Shown: positions 26,989 to 36,540, counted from the stretch's first letter. The stretch is 64,000 nucleotides of DNA from Opitutaceae bacterium (GCA_030648295.1 JAUSID010000035.1:1-64000), one strand, 5' to 3'. Program-made: numbers and translations. Notes: generated from the letters alone by a model not told the origin.

Positions 26989-27497
26989 GCAACTCAACCG
27001 CCGGTCGTGTCACCGCCCATAATGGGTGGCACGCTGCCGGTGATGGGCGATGAGTCGGCGTCGGAGGCGAGAAAAGTCCGAAGAGAGAAGAGGCCGATGC
27101 GGAGCCACGCCCTCTGATATTGTGCTCGCGCCCGCGGCCGAGAGTTTGCGGCCGCGCTGCGCGTTGGGCATCACGCTTCCGCTTCGTTGCCGCCGGCGGA
27201 GTTGGCCTCCTCGTTGATCGTCTCGGCACGGTCACGTGTTCCTGCCGGTGGTTCCGCACCGGCGCCGAATGTTGTGCCGCTAATCGCAAAGACTCGCGCC
27301 GCTTTTCATTCGGCTAAATCGCTGTCGAGCTTCCGGTGTCCTCTACCGTCGTGGGCTGCCGCCCTGGGTTGCTGTATCCGCCTTCGACCCAACGCACATG
27401 GCACTCGGCGCGTGGCACTCGCGTTCCCGGAAAAATCGGACGCCCCTCCGTTTTCCCCTCCCGGCGTTGCGCTGCCGCCCATACGCCGCTCGCCAGT

Positions 27498-27622
27498 TTT
27501 GTGTCACACGTGTGACATAATACTGGCAGATGGATTTTGGCTGCCCAGAGCGGACATTCGATCGGTGACCACGAAAGCGACCAAAATAATGTCACACGTG
27601 TGACATAAGATTGGCAGGCCGG
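27498..27622. promoter_or_regulatory. Pair of TGTCACACGTGTGACA palindromes with covarying outer arms
   Basis: The perfect 16-bp palindrome TGTCACACGTGTGACA occurs at 27502-27517 and 27590-27605, 88 bp centre to centre. Around each, at five bases distance, lie further complementary tetrads: CCAG/CTGG at the first copy and CCAA/TTGG at the second. Either paired operators for a dimeric regulator or two related cruciform/RNA hairpins. The region 26989-28059 has no intact gene. Confidence 0.5.
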
Positions 27623-27737
27623 ATGGCGGTCGCCGTTGACGGCCGGGGCGCCGCGGAGCCGGGCCCGCCGGTGCGGCAGGTGGCTGGCAGGAAGATGTGA
27701 CGACGGTCGGGCACGAGGGTGCGAAGGCGTACATGTG

Positions 27738-27857
27738 GCGCTCACTCGGGCGACCATCAAGGGCAGCCCCGCGTACGATCCCTCGGAGCCGCTCTCGTCG
27801 GAGTACACGAGCAATCTGCATGATTACTACGGTCGTCCGCGCCATGAGTCGTGGTAA
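27738..27857 (+). pseudogene. C-terminal remnant of a PRC-barrel protein
   Basis: The frame reads VALTRATIKGSPAYDPSEPL, then SSEYTSNLHDYYGRPRHESW and a stop. The pattern I-x-x-SPxYDPxxPLxxxYxxxLHDYYGRPxxW is the end of the second repeat of bacterial PRC-barrel (H-subunit-like, stress-related) proteins as I know them. Nothing resembling the first repeat precedes it, and the upstream codons read as non-coding. A second short frame (ATG 27844, MSRGKIQFAEERFLKG...) overlaps the end and is probably also debris. Confidence 0.45.
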
Positions 27858-28005
27858 AATTCAGTTTGCGGAAGAACGGTTCCTTAAGGGTCCCCAAGGC
27901 GTCGAGGAGGTCCGTGTGCGGGAGGACGGAACGGTGGTGGAAGATCGCGGGGCGAACGAGGCGACGCGGCGCGGCTGAGAGGTCGCGCCGGAGTCGATTC
28001 TCCAT

Positions 28006-28060
28006 CACGGGCAGGATGCCCGTGCCACTTTCAAATCCATGGGCGAGACACCCATGCCAC
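28006..28060. repeat. Two GGGCGTC-type palindromic repeats touching a stop codon
   Basis: Two diverged copies (28006-28028 with CACGGGCAGGATGCCCGTG; 28038-28060 with CATGGGCGAGACACCCATG) end in GCCAC. The last base of the second copy is the first base of the ceramidase-family gene's stop codon read on the other strand. Confidence 0.6.
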
Positions 28061-29457
28061 TACGGCCGCGGAAACAATTCGGTTAGCAGCCTCGACGCGG
28101 CGGTCGCGAGAATTTCTCCGCCGCCGGGCGCGACACGCGCGCTGTCGACTTCGTAGCTGCCCTCGGGAAACGCCTTCTCGTTTGGAATGTAGCTGATGGC
28201 GCCGTTGCCCGATTGTTCGCTCACGAAGGTGAACGCGAACGGCGAGTTCTGTTTGATCGCGAGTCCGAGTTCGACAAACGAGTCGCCGGGATAACCGACG
28301 AGCGCGAGTTCGCGTCCAAACGTGATCGCCTGCACCTCGCTGGGCCATCCGCCGTCCTTCGCGTATTCCGCGAGATCGATGGTGCGCCAGGCGCGGATCA
28401 CGCTCGGGAACGGCGCGCCCTTGCCGTGGCCGCGGAGAACGGTGCGCGCACTTTCGACCTCCGCGGGCGAGGGCGAGCCGCCCACTGGCACCCGCACGGG
28501 GCGCGACACCGCCTGCAGCGTGGAAGGTTCGATGGCGTGGAGATTTGGATACGTCTTCAACACGGCCGCCGCCAGGATCGCGCCGATTCGCGCCGCCTCG
28601 GGTTCGCCACTCAACTGGTTCCGGCGCGACGTATCGCTGTGGTTGATGTTTCCCGAGGTGCCGTTGATGAACACGGTCAGCATCGCGTCGCCCTTCACGC
28701 GGCTGAGAACCTGCGCGACGGTGTGCGGGTAGTCCGACGAGACGCGACTGCCGCCGACGATGGCGACGTGAAGCGCGAAATTCACAATGGTCACGAGCGG
28801 CGCGCCGGTGGCGGATTCGACGTAGACCACGCCGACCTCCGGATCGATTGGTCCCATCGGCCGGACGATGGCGGGATTTTGCCGGCCGGGATTCATCTTC
28901 ACGGTGCCGTCGCGCAGGAGAAACCGCCGGTTGAAACTAATCGTATCCTCCCGGCCACGACCCGCGAGCAGCCTGGCCGGCTGGAGATCCGCCTCGGCGA
29001 GCCGGACACTTTCGGCAATGAGCCGCGGCAGCCCCTCGACGTAGCGTTCGCTCAACGCCTGCGCCTCCGGACCCGCGAGCGTGTAGAGCAACGGGTGAGT
29101 CTGCGGCCCCGCATGACAATGCGTCGCCGCGAGAATCACCCGCTCGGCCGGGACGCCGGTGTTTTGCGCGATGTACTCGCGCGTTTTTTTCACGATCGGC
29201 GCATGCAGGCTGATCATGTCGCACGCGACGAGAGCCGCTTTCACGCCGCCGATTTCGAACACCACCGCCTTGGCGTGCACATCCGAGGACACGCCGGCGG
29301 AAACCGTGATGCCATAGGAATTGCCAATCACACTGCCGACCGGCGGCGTAATCACGACCTTGGCGCGGCCGACGCGAAGTTCAGAAGCGTGGAGCAACGG
29401 CAGCGCGCAGCTGAACGCGACGAGGCGGATGACGGAGTGAAATCGATGGGATGACAT
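28060..29457 (-). CDS. Neutral/alkaline ceramidase-family secreted hydrolase (copy A)
   Basis: Predicted zinc amidase of the neutral ceramidase N-domain family (PF04734-like), exported by a signal peptide (RLVAFSCALPLLHA). Zinc-site sequences are present: ATHCHAGP (His113, His115) and ALHVAIVGGSRVSSDYPH, matching the H-x-x-x-S-x-DYP loop. The fold start VGRAKVVITPPVG is typical. At 465 residues it lacks the C-terminal immunoglobulin-like domain of true ceramidases. A paralogue lies 4.5 kb away on the other strand, with a TonB receptor between. The real substrate in verrucomicrobia is not known; ceramide cleavage is only the family's named reaction. Confidence 0.85.
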   Translation of the reverse strand: MSSHRFHSVIRLVAFSCALPLLHASELRVGRAKVVITPPVGSVIGNSYGITVSAGVSSDVHAKAVVFEIGGVKAALVACDMISLHAPIVKKTREYIAQNTGVPAERVILAATHCHAGPQTHPLLYTLAGPEAQALSERYVEGLPRLIAESVRLAEADLQPARLLAGRGREDTISFNRRFLLRDGTVKMNPGRQNPAIVRPMGPIDPEVGVVYVESATGAPLVTIVNFALHVAIVGGSRVSSDYPHTVAQVLSRVKGDAMLTVFINGTSGNINHSDTSRRNQLSGEPEAARIGAILAAAVLKTYPNLHAIEPSTLQAVSRPVRVPVGGSPSPAEVESARTVLRGHGKGAPFPSVIRAWRTIDLAEYAKDGGWPSEVQAITFGRELALVGYPGDSFVELGLAIKQNSPFAFTFVSEQSGNGAISYIPNEKAFPEGSYEVDSARVAPGGGEILATAASRLLTELFPRP

Positions 29458-29460
29458 CAC

Positions 29461-29750
29461 GGGGGTAAATTGGAACGGCCGGGAATGCGGTCGGGTTCCG
29501 TGAACGCCTGCGTGCCCGAATCGGCTCCCAGCGTAAAGCCAAACCGCATGATGTGACTCCCGGGCGCCGTGCCGTGACCCGCTGAAATAGGAGTTGAAAG
29601 CGGACGCGGGCGGGTATGTTTTCGCGTTACCCCCAAGTAACGCTTCGGCCGACCCCTAACCGGTCGCATCCTCGCTGCGAGTGTGCGCCTGCATTCGCCC
29701 CGCACCCCGGCTGTAGCGCATGACGGCCTGGTCAACCCTCCAACACCCCC
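29461..29750. promoter_or_regulatory. Divergent control region with GCGTTAC dyad
   Basis: This 290-bp spacer lies between ceramidase-family copy A (minus) and the TonB receptor (plus). It contains a perfect dyad GCGTTAC-CCCCAA-GTAACGC at 29624-29643, about 110 bp upstream of the receptor start, a candidate operator or leader hairpin. The receptor ATG is preceded by CCTCCAACACCCCC and not by a Shine-Dalgarno site. No other feature is visible. Confidence 0.4.
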
Positions 29751-32700
29751 ATGAAATCCGCTCGAACCCACTCGTTTCATATCACGCGTCACGGCTGCGC
29801 CCTCCTCCTGGCTTGTGTCGCTACGCTTTTCGTGTCGGCCCAGCCGCCCTCCGGCGGTGGGATCAGCGGTCAGGTGAGCAACGCGGCCACGCAGGCGTAT
29901 CTCCAAGGCGCCGTGGTGCAGATCGAGGGAACCGATCGCACGGTGTACACCGATCGCGAAGGGCGCTTTGAATTCGATGGCGTGCCGGGTGACAGCGTCA
30001 CGCTGGTCGTAAGCTATTCCGGCCTGGACACGCAACGTGTCCGGACCGCGGTGCCCCGGGGCGGCGTGGCCCGGCAGGACGTCGCGCTCACCGCCGAGGT
30101 TTACAAGCTCGAGAAATTCACCGTGGCCGGCGAACGCGAAGGCACGGCGCTGGCCGAGACACTGCAGCGACAGGCGGGTAACCTGAAGAACGTCGTTTCC
30201 TCGGACACGTTCGGCAACGTGGCCGACGGCAACGTGGGCGAGTTCCTGCAACACGTCGTCGGGATCACCGCCGATTACAACGGCCCCGACGTCCGCCAGA
30301 TCAGCGTGCGCGGCGTGAGCGCGGATCTGAATTCCGTCACGATGGACGGGATGAAGGTGGCCACCGCCCAGTCGGCGAACTTCGGGCGCGCGTTCGAGTT
30401 CGAGCAGGCCTCGCTCAGCAACATCGAGACGATCGAGGTGACGAAGGCGGCGTCACCAGACATGGATGCCGACTCGATCGGTGGCAGCGTGAATCTGATC
30501 ACCAAGAGCGCCTTCGACTCGAAGGCGGGGCGGAGGTTCAACTACAGCGTGGGCGCGGTGACGGGTCCGAACCGCATCAGTCACTCGTCCCGTTGGAAGA
30601 TGCCAATCGACGGTTTTGGGCCGTCGATGAACGTGCGCTATTCGGACGTTCTGGGCGCAAGGCAGAACATCGGAATCACCCTGACCGGCACGATGTTCAG
30701 CAAACCCGGCGGCGGCCACACGTCGCTCCTGGCGCACGCCCGCGACGTCAACCCGGGGCCGGCCTACACGCAGCAGGCGCAGCGGCGCGTCGAGGGGGCG
30801 ACCCGCACGCGGCTCGCGAGTGGCGCGAAGATCGATTACAAGTGGAGCGAGAACACCACGATTTCGTTCAGCACGTCCTACAATTTCTTCCACGAGAACA
30901 ACGACACGCGACTGAACAACCTGCAGTACTCGCTCCCGGCGGCGGCGAACACGGCCGCGGTGACCAATCCGGCCCTCGGCGTCGCCACGCTCGACGCCAG
31001 CGGGAATCGGACGGGCGGGGGCTACATCCATCCCGGCTACACCAACACCATGACGCGCGTGCTCGCGGGCGGCACGAGCACGTTCAGTTCGCTCCAGGTC
31101 ACGACCAACGACAAATCGGGCCGCACCTTCCTGTTCAACCCCTCGGTCCGCCACCGGTTCGGCTCGACGCTGATCGACTACGCCGCGAGTTATTCCAAGT
31201 CGTCGAACTGGTACGACGTCTCGCACAAGAACGACAAATACAACTCGCGCCCGAAAGGGACGGTGTCGGCGCGATTGAACAACATCGGCTGGATGGTCGA
31301 TCGTTCACGCGACCTCGAATTCCCCACCATCACCCAGACCGAGGGTCCCGACCTGTATGATTTGAACAATTACGGCGCGCTCACCTTGAACCAGAACGAC
31401 CGGCAGGGGCACGACACCGTGCTCACGGCCAAGTTCAACCTGCGCCGGGTGCTGCCGCTGGCGCTCCCCACCTGGGCGAAAACGGGGGCCTCGTTTCAGC
31501 GGCAGCAGCGCAAGCTGACGGAGCAATCGCACAACTACACGTACCAGGGGCCGGCAGGCACTTTTGGGCAGTTTTTCGACACGACCGGCTACCACAAACT
31601 CGACGAACGTACGTACGCCTCGCGCGGCGGCGTGCCACCCTGGCCCAATCCGTACATGATCGCGCGCCACCAGCAGGTGCATCCGGAACTCTGGACGCTG
31701 GACCCGACGGTGAACGAACGGATTCCGCTGCAGCGGGATCGCAAGATCCGCGAGACGGTCCGCGCCGCGTACCTCATGGGCAACACAAGGATCGACCGCC
31801 TTTCCGTGCTCGGCGGCGTGCGGATGGAGGAGACGGAGAACGTCGGCGAAGGGCCGGTCCAGCGCCTCACGGCCGAAGAGCGGGCCCGCCGCGCGGCGTG
31901 GGTCGGGCCGGTCACCCCGGACGAGGCGCGTCGCCGGGTGCGGGCGGAATGGGGCGGCCGGACGAGCGCGAGCGGCGACTACCGTAATTTCTTCCCGAGC
32001 GTCCACCTCAAGTACGAGGTCTTCGCCGGGATGATTGCGCGCGCGAGCTGGTCGAACGGCATCGGGCGGCCGGCATTCGGCAATATCGTTCCCAACAACA
32101 ACGTGAACGACGACGCGCTCCGGGTCAGCGCGAGCAATCCGGATCTGCGGCCGCAGTATTCGGACAACTACGATCTGAGCGCGGAGTATTACTTCAAATC
32201 CCAGGGCATGATTTCCGTCGGCGCATTTCGGAAAGACATCGGGGACTATATTCGCACCGACAACAGCCAGATCATCGGCAGCGGCCCGAACAATGGCTTC
32301 GACGGCGAGTACGAGGGGTACACGTTGACGACGCAGGTGAACGATGGGTTCGCCCAAATCGACGGGCTCGAAATCAGCTACCAGCAGCAGCTCGCGTTTC
32401 TGCCCGGCTGGGCGCGGGGCTTCGGCGTGCAGGCGAACTTCAGCAAGTTCAAGACGAAGGGTCCGAACCGCCGGATCGCGGGGTTCCTCGACCGGACGGG
32501 CAACGCCGGCGTCAGCTTCCGCGGCTTCGGCCTAGATCTGCGGCTCCTCGCCAACTGGCGCAGCGAGTACCAGACCAGCCAGAACGCCAACCCGTCGCTC
32601 GTCCAGTTTCGCAAGGAACGAATCCTGATCAACTGGAAGTCCCGGTATGCCGTCTCCAAGCGCGTGAGCGTGTTTTTCGACGTGGAGAACATCTTCGGCG

Positions 32701-32798
32701 AGCCGCTCGACGACATTTACGCGCTGTACCCGGATCGCGTGGTGAGTCTCCGGACGTTCGCGCCGAAGATCGTATTCGGAGTCGAAGGACGGCTGTGA
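29751..32798 (+). CDS. TonB-dependent receptor with carboxypeptidase-like N-domain
   Basis: This outer-membrane active transporter of 1015 residues belongs to the Caulobacter/Xanthomonas-type group. The signal peptide runs to about 30 (GCALLLACVATLFVSAQ). A CarboxypepD-regulatory-like beta domain lies at about 36-118 (ISGQVSNAATQAYLQGAVVQIEG ... GRFEFDGVPG). The plug domain spans about 125-245 (VADGNVGEFLQHVVGITADY, QISVRGVSADLNSVTMDG, IETIEVTKAASPDMDADSIGGSVNLITKSAF). The 22-strand barrel ends with RTFAPKIVFGVEGRL. It is followed by a LamG protein and ceramidase-family copy B in the same direction, which suggests that it imports a product made by these exported proteins. No SusD-like partner is present. 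Confidence 0.95.
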   Translation: MKSARTHSFHITRHGCALLLACVATLFVSAQPPSGGGISGQVSNAATQAYLQGAVVQIEGTDRTVYTDREGRFEFDGVPGDSVTLVVSYSGLDTQRVRTAVPRGGVARQDVALTAEVYKLEKFTVAGEREGTALAETLQRQAGNLKNVVSSDTFGNVADGNVGEFLQHVVGITADYNGPDVRQISVRGVSADLNSVTMDGMKVATAQSANFGRAFEFEQASLSNIETIEVTKAASPDMDADSIGGSVNLITKSAFDSKAGRRFNYSVGAVTGPNRISHSSRWKMPIDGFGPSMNVRYSDVLGARQNIGITLTGTMFSKPGGGHTSLLAHARDVNPGPAYTQQAQRRVEGATRTRLASGAKIDYKWSENTTISFSTSYNFFHENNDTRLNNLQYSLPAAANTAAVTNPALGVATLDASGNRTGGGYIHPGYTNTMTRVLAGGTSTFSSLQVTTNDKSGRTFLFNPSVRHRFGSTLIDYAASYSKSSNWYDVSHKNDKYNSRPKGTVSARLNNIGWMVDRSRDLEFPTITQTEGPDLYDLNNYGALTLNQNDRQGHDTVLTAKFNLRRVLPLALPTWAKTGASFQRQQRKLTEQSHNYTYQGPAGTFGQFFDTTGYHKLDERTYASRGGVPPWPNPYMIARHQQVHPELWTLDPTVNERIPLQRDRKIRETVRAAYLMGNTRIDRLSVLGGVRMEETENVGEGPVQRLTAEERARRAAWVGPVTPDEARRRVRAEWGGRTSASGDYRNFFPSVHLKYEVFAGMIARASWSNGIGRPAFGNIVPNNNVNDDALRVSASNPDLRPQYSDNYDLSAEYYFKSQGMISVGAFRKDIGDYIRTDNSQIIGSGPNNGFDGEYEGYTLTTQVNDGFAQIDGLEISYQQQLAFLPGWARGFGVQANFSKFKTKGPNRRIAGFLDRTGNAGVSFRGFGLDLRLLANWRSEYQTSQNANPSLVQFRKERILINWKSRYAVSKRVSVFFDVENIFGEPLDDIYALYPDRVVSLRTFAPKIVFGVEGRL

Positions 32799-32995
32799 AC
32801 CGCCGGCGGAGCACGGGTGTCCCGCCCGCAGGGCAAACGGCAGAAAGAAGAAACGGCAAAAAGAAGAAGCACTCGGAAACGCATCCCCGGGAGCGCGGGC
32901 AGCCTGCCCGCCATCGCCTTGGGCGACGGCGGGTCCCGCCCGCAAGGTGTTGCCGGGCGGCGAGCCCGTCGCTCCAATCCCGCCGCGCCATCACC
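32799..32995. repeat. Repeat-filled spacer after the TonB receptor gene
   Basis: The spacer contains GGGAGCGCGGGCAGCCTGCC and further GCCCGC/GCGGGC palindromes of the same family as at 2.8 kb, plus a purine string (AGAAAGAAGAAACGGC). No gene is seen. It may end transcription, or may weaken coupling between the receptor and the LamG gene. Confidence 0.5.
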
Positions 32996-33907
32996 ATGAA
33001 CAAATCGCTCCTCCTCCTTTTTTCCGCCGTCGCATGTCCGCTGCTGCCGGCCGCCCAACCGCGCGCGCCCGAGCCGGTGCGTGCGGCGCTCGGCCAGGCG
33101 CTCACGTTCCACGCCTCCTTCGATCACGGGCTGAATGCGGATTTCGCGCGCGGGGATCGGGTCCTCTACAGCTACTCGAATTCGAAGGAGCGCGCGCAGG
33201 GCGGCATCACCGGACTGCCCGACGACACGATCAAGATCGCTCCTGGCGCGGGCCGGTTCGGCGATGCACTCCACTTCACGAAGAAGAACAACGTGCGGCC
33301 CTTCTTCAAGGATGGCGGCAACATCGGCTACCGCACGAGCGACTGGAGCTACACGGTGTCGGTGTGGCTGCGAATCACGCCCGACACGGATCTGGAGCCG
33401 GGCTACTGCGATCCGGTCCAGTTCGTGGGCAACGACACCAACAAGGGGTTCATCTTCCTCGAATGGGACAAGGACTCGAATCCGCGGTACTTCCGGTATG
33501 CGATCCGGCCGCTGCTGGAGATTTGGGACCCGGGCAAGGTCGGGTGGGCCAAACTGCCGTTCGACCGGCGGCCGATGGTCCAGGTGGAGCGTGCGCCTTT
33601 CTCGAATACACGCTGGACCCACGTCGTGTTCACGGCGGAGCACATCAACTCCAAATCCCCGAAACCGGTGGGCCGGCTCTACCTCGATGGCCGGCGCCAG
33701 GGGGCGATCGAGAACTGGGATCTGACCTTGGGCTGGACGCCGGAGTCCGCGCTGCTGGTGCTCGGCGCCGCGTACGTCGGGCACATGGATGAACTCGCGA
33801 TCTTCAATCGCGGGCTGGGCGACGACGAGGTGAAGGTGTTGTTCAACCTGCCCAATGGCGTGCGCGAATTGCATGCCGGCGCCGGCAGCGCGCGAAGTCG
33901 CAAGTAG
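32996..33907 (+). CDS. Secreted LamG/concanavalin-like protein
   Basis: The protein has 303 residues with a signal peptide (MNKSLLLLFSAVACPLLPAA), then one LamG-type jelly-roll domain: LTFHASFDHGLNADFARGD, GRFGDALHFTKKNNV, SDWSYTVSVWLRITPD, TRWTHVVFTAEHIN, PVGRLYLDGRRQG and the closing GHMDELAIFNRGLGDDEVKVLFNLPNG. Such domains bind glycans or act as accessory modules; no catalytic motif is seen. It sits between the TonB receptor and ceramidase-family copy B on the same strand, so it is likely part of one uptake locus. The start ATG follows GCGCCATCACC. Confidence 0.88.
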   Translation: MNKSLLLLFSAVACPLLPAAQPRAPEPVRAALGQALTFHASFDHGLNADFARGDRVLYSYSNSKERAQGGITGLPDDTIKIAPGAGRFGDALHFTKKNNVRPFFKDGGNIGYRTSDWSYTVSVWLRITPDTDLEPGYCDPVQFVGNDTNKGFIFLEWDKDSNPRYFRYAIRPLLEIWDPGKVGWAKLPFDRRPMVQVERAPFSNTRWTHVVFTAEHINSKSPKPVGRLYLDGRRQGAIENWDLTLGWTPESALLVLGAAYVGHMDELAIFNRGLGDDEVKVLFNLPNGVRELHAGAGSARSRK

Positions 33908-33928
33908 GAGCACCGCTGTCCGGCTAAG

Positions 33929-35368
33929 ATGACGACGAGCTTATTCGAATTCTGCCAATCGCCTGCAAGCAGGCTCCTACCAAACACGCCTTTGTCTTCG
34001 GTTGAGTGCACGCCGCGAGCGACGCTGTTCAAGCATGCGCAACGGCTGATTTTCCCCGCGGCGCTCATCGTCGGTTTCACGACCCTTTCCGCCGCGGATG
34101 TGCAAACCGCCGCCGACTTGCGGGCCGGGTTCGCGCGCGCCGACATCACGCCGGATCCGCGGATGCTGAACTGGACGCTGACGCCGCCGCGCCCGTACGG
34201 CGAGGTCCACGATCCGCTCTTCGTGCGCGCACTGGTGCTGTCGGATTCGCGCACGAAGGTGGTGTTCCTGGGCTGGGATTTGCTCGATGCGCGGGAATAC
34301 GCGGTGGCGCGGATGCGCACGGCGATTTCGCAGGCGACCGGAATCCCGGCGGCGCACATCATGATTCAGGCGACGCACAACCATTCGGGGCCGAAGTCCG
34401 AGATGGGAAAGGAACCCGGGTTGAAGCGTGAGATGAAGGCGTCGCGTCCAACGCAGGACGGGCCCGCGTATCGCGAATGGGCGGATCGGCTCGTCACCAC
34501 CTGCGTCGACATCGTACGCAAGGCCGATGCCGCGCTCCAGCCGGCGAACCTCACGCTTGGCCGGGCCTACGTGGGGGAGTGGTTGTTCAACCGGCGGCCG
34601 GTCCGCAGCGACGGCACCGTTTTGACCATGATGCTGCCGAAAGATCCCTACGTGCTCGGAAACGGCCTCCGCTTCGGAGCCGTTGATCCCACGATGAACG
34701 TGCTGAGCTTGCGCGATCAGGCCGGGAAGAACATCTGCACGCTCTTCCATGTGCCCATGCACGCGGTCGCGGTGTATTCGGCCTACAAGGGTATTTCCGC
34801 CGACTGGCCGGGCCGCGTCACCGATATGCTTCGGGAAAAATTGGGCGGCGACGCCTTTTTCCTCCAAGGGTGTGCCGGTGACATCGTGCCCGCGCGCCGC
34901 GGGTTCGAAGCGGTCGAGGCGATGTCGGAGTTGATATCTGCGCGCGCCGCGGCGGCGGACAAGGCGGCGGCGAAAATCAAGACCGGGCCGATTCGCGTGT
35001 CGCATGCCGTCCTCGGGCTCCCGGCGACGGCGACGGCAGCCGAGGATCTCGGACGCGAAGCCATCGACGCGGAAGTTTCGGTGGTGACGATGGGGCCGCT
35101 GGCATTCGTGACGCTGCCGGGCGAACCGCTGCAGGAACTCGCCACGGCGATTCAGAAACATTCGCCTTACGAGCACACGCTGGTCCTCGGATATGCGAAT
35201 GGCCGGGGGGTGGGTTATGTCGGGCTGCCCGGTGGGAAGGTGAAAGGCGGTTACGAGATGAGTGAGGTCGGCGCCGGTGCGGATGAGGCGGGCGGGTTTC
35301 TCGTCGAGACGGCGGTGCGATTGCTGCGCAATCCGATCACGGCGCCGGACAAACGCGGCACGAAATGA
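33929..35368 (+). CDS. Neutral ceramidase-family secreted hydrolase (copy B)
   Basis: This is a second PF04734-like protein. The family start is ADLRAGFARADITPDPRMLNW, the zinc motif is QATHNHSGP (His150, His152), and the partner loop is FHVPMHAVAVYSAYKGISADWPG. It also has FFLQGCAGDIVP (copy A has the related FINGTSGNINH). It lacks the C-terminal domain. The first 30 or so residues (MTTSLFEFCQSPASRLLP) are encoded by a TAGGAGC/GCTCCTA inverted repeat, so the real start may be TTG 33992 or another codon before the signal segment RLIFPAALIVGFTTLSA. It ends 117 bp before the NAD kinase start. Confidence 0.85.
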   Translation: MTTSLFEFCQSPASRLLPNTPLSSVECTPRATLFKHAQRLIFPAALIVGFTTLSAADVQTAADLRAGFARADITPDPRMLNWTLTPPRPYGEVHDPLFVRALVLSDSRTKVVFLGWDLLDAREYAVARMRTAISQATGIPAAHIMIQATHNHSGPKSEMGKEPGLKREMKASRPTQDGPAYREWADRLVTTCVDIVRKADAALQPANLTLGRAYVGEWLFNRRPVRSDGTVLTMMLPKDPYVLGNGLRFGAVDPTMNVLSLRDQAGKNICTLFHVPMHAVAVYSAYKGISADWPGRVTDMLREKLGGDAFFLQGCAGDIVPARRGFEAVEAMSELISARAAAADKAAAKIKTGPIRVSHAVLGLPATATAAEDLGREAIDAEVSVVTMGPLAFVTLPGEPLQELATAIQKHSPYEHTLVLGYANGRGVGYVGLPGGKVKGGYEMSEVGAGADEAGGFLVETAVRLLRNPITAPDKRGTK

Positions 35369-35484
35369 TTTCCTCCGCCGGTGCGCTGCGAGCCTCGGGG
35401 GCGGGCAGCCGCGGCTTGCCCGGTGGCGTCGCATCTCCGCAAATGGGAATCGCGTCGCAGCCCACGACAGTTTGTGTTCGGCCC

Positions 35485-36351
35485 ATGCCCGTCAGCAAAG
35501 CCATCATCCTGCTCAACCCGGCCAAGGGCCACGCGCGCCGCACGGCTGAGACGCTGAAGGAAATCTTCGACGCGCACGGCGTCGTCCACGAATGGCGCGA
35601 GGCACTGCCGCCGGAAAAGATCGTGTACCGCAAGCTGAACGACCTGCGGCACTGCACGGCCGACTTGATCATCGCGTGCGGCGGCGATGGCACGCTGCTT
35701 CAGACCGCGCAACGCTCCCGCGGCTCCGGGGTGCCGATCCTCGGCATCAACATCGGCTACCTTGGCTTCATCACTTCGGTGCCGGGGAAAAGCGTCCGCT
35801 CGGCCATGCGGCGTGTACTCGAAGCCGATTATGTGATCAGCCGGCGAATGGCGCTCGACGTGGAAGTCGAGACCGAGGGGAAGATCGACGCCGGCTGGGC
35901 GTTGAACGACATCGTGATCGCCCGCGGCGCCAACCCGCACCTGATCGAGCTCAACGCCCGCATCAGATCGCGGCCACTGACCAAATACCGCTGCGACGGA
36001 TTGATCGTGGCGACGCCGACGGGTTCCACCGCGTACTCGCTCGCGGCCGGCGGGCCGATCGTGAGCCCCGAGTGCAACGTGCTGACGGTCACGCCGATTT
36101 GCCCGCATGCGCTGACGAACCGGCCGGTGGTGATCAACTCGACCGAGGCGATCGAGCTGCGGCTCGCGCGTGGTTCCGGCAGCGGCGCGGTGCAGGTTGA
36201 CGGCATGAACATCTCCCAGGTGGAGAGCAACAGCGTCATCCGGGTGAAGACCTCGGCGGACTCCGTCCCGATCGCATTCCTCCCCGAGATAAACTATTAC
36301 GACATCCTGGCGGAGAAACTCGGCTGGACAGGCGATGGTTTGAAGCCTTAG
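35485..36351 (+). CDS. nadK: NAD kinase
   Basis: This ATP-dependent NAD kinase makes NADP in the cytoplasm. The 288 residues carry the GGDG motif at 66-69 (IIACGGDGTLLQTAQR), the following GINIGYLGFIT, the NE/D-type LNDIVIARG, and the substrate loop DGLIVATPTGSTAYSLAAGGPIV. The length is usual for bacterial enzymes. ATG 35485 was chosen because the 40 upstream in-frame residues are not family-like. It is probably independent of the ceramidase-family locus before it. Confidence 0.96.
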   Translation: MPVSKAIILLNPAKGHARRTAETLKEIFDAHGVVHEWREALPPEKIVYRKLNDLRHCTADLIIACGGDGTLLQTAQRSRGSGVPILGINIGYLGFITSVPGKSVRSAMRRVLEADYVISRRMALDVEVETEGKIDAGWALNDIVIARGANPHLIELNARIRSRPLTKYRCDGLIVATPTGSTAYSLAAGGPIVSPECNVLTVTPICPHALTNRPVVINSTEAIELRLARGSGSGAVQVDGMNISQVESNSVIRVKTSADSVPIAFLPEINYYDILAEKLGWTGDGLKP

Positions 36352-36540
36352 CGCACAGCGATCAAATGGAGCCGCGGCGCCCACGCCGCGGCCGACCGAA
36401 CATGAAGAACGCAGGCTGCACGCCTAGGTGAAGGCGAGGGCGAGCCCATGCACGCGAAACGAGGAAAGTGGCTCCCAGCCGCAGCTGGAGGCTTTTGCAG
36501 CGCCGCACGGCATTAATTCCCCCGAATTGCCCCGGCTGAG

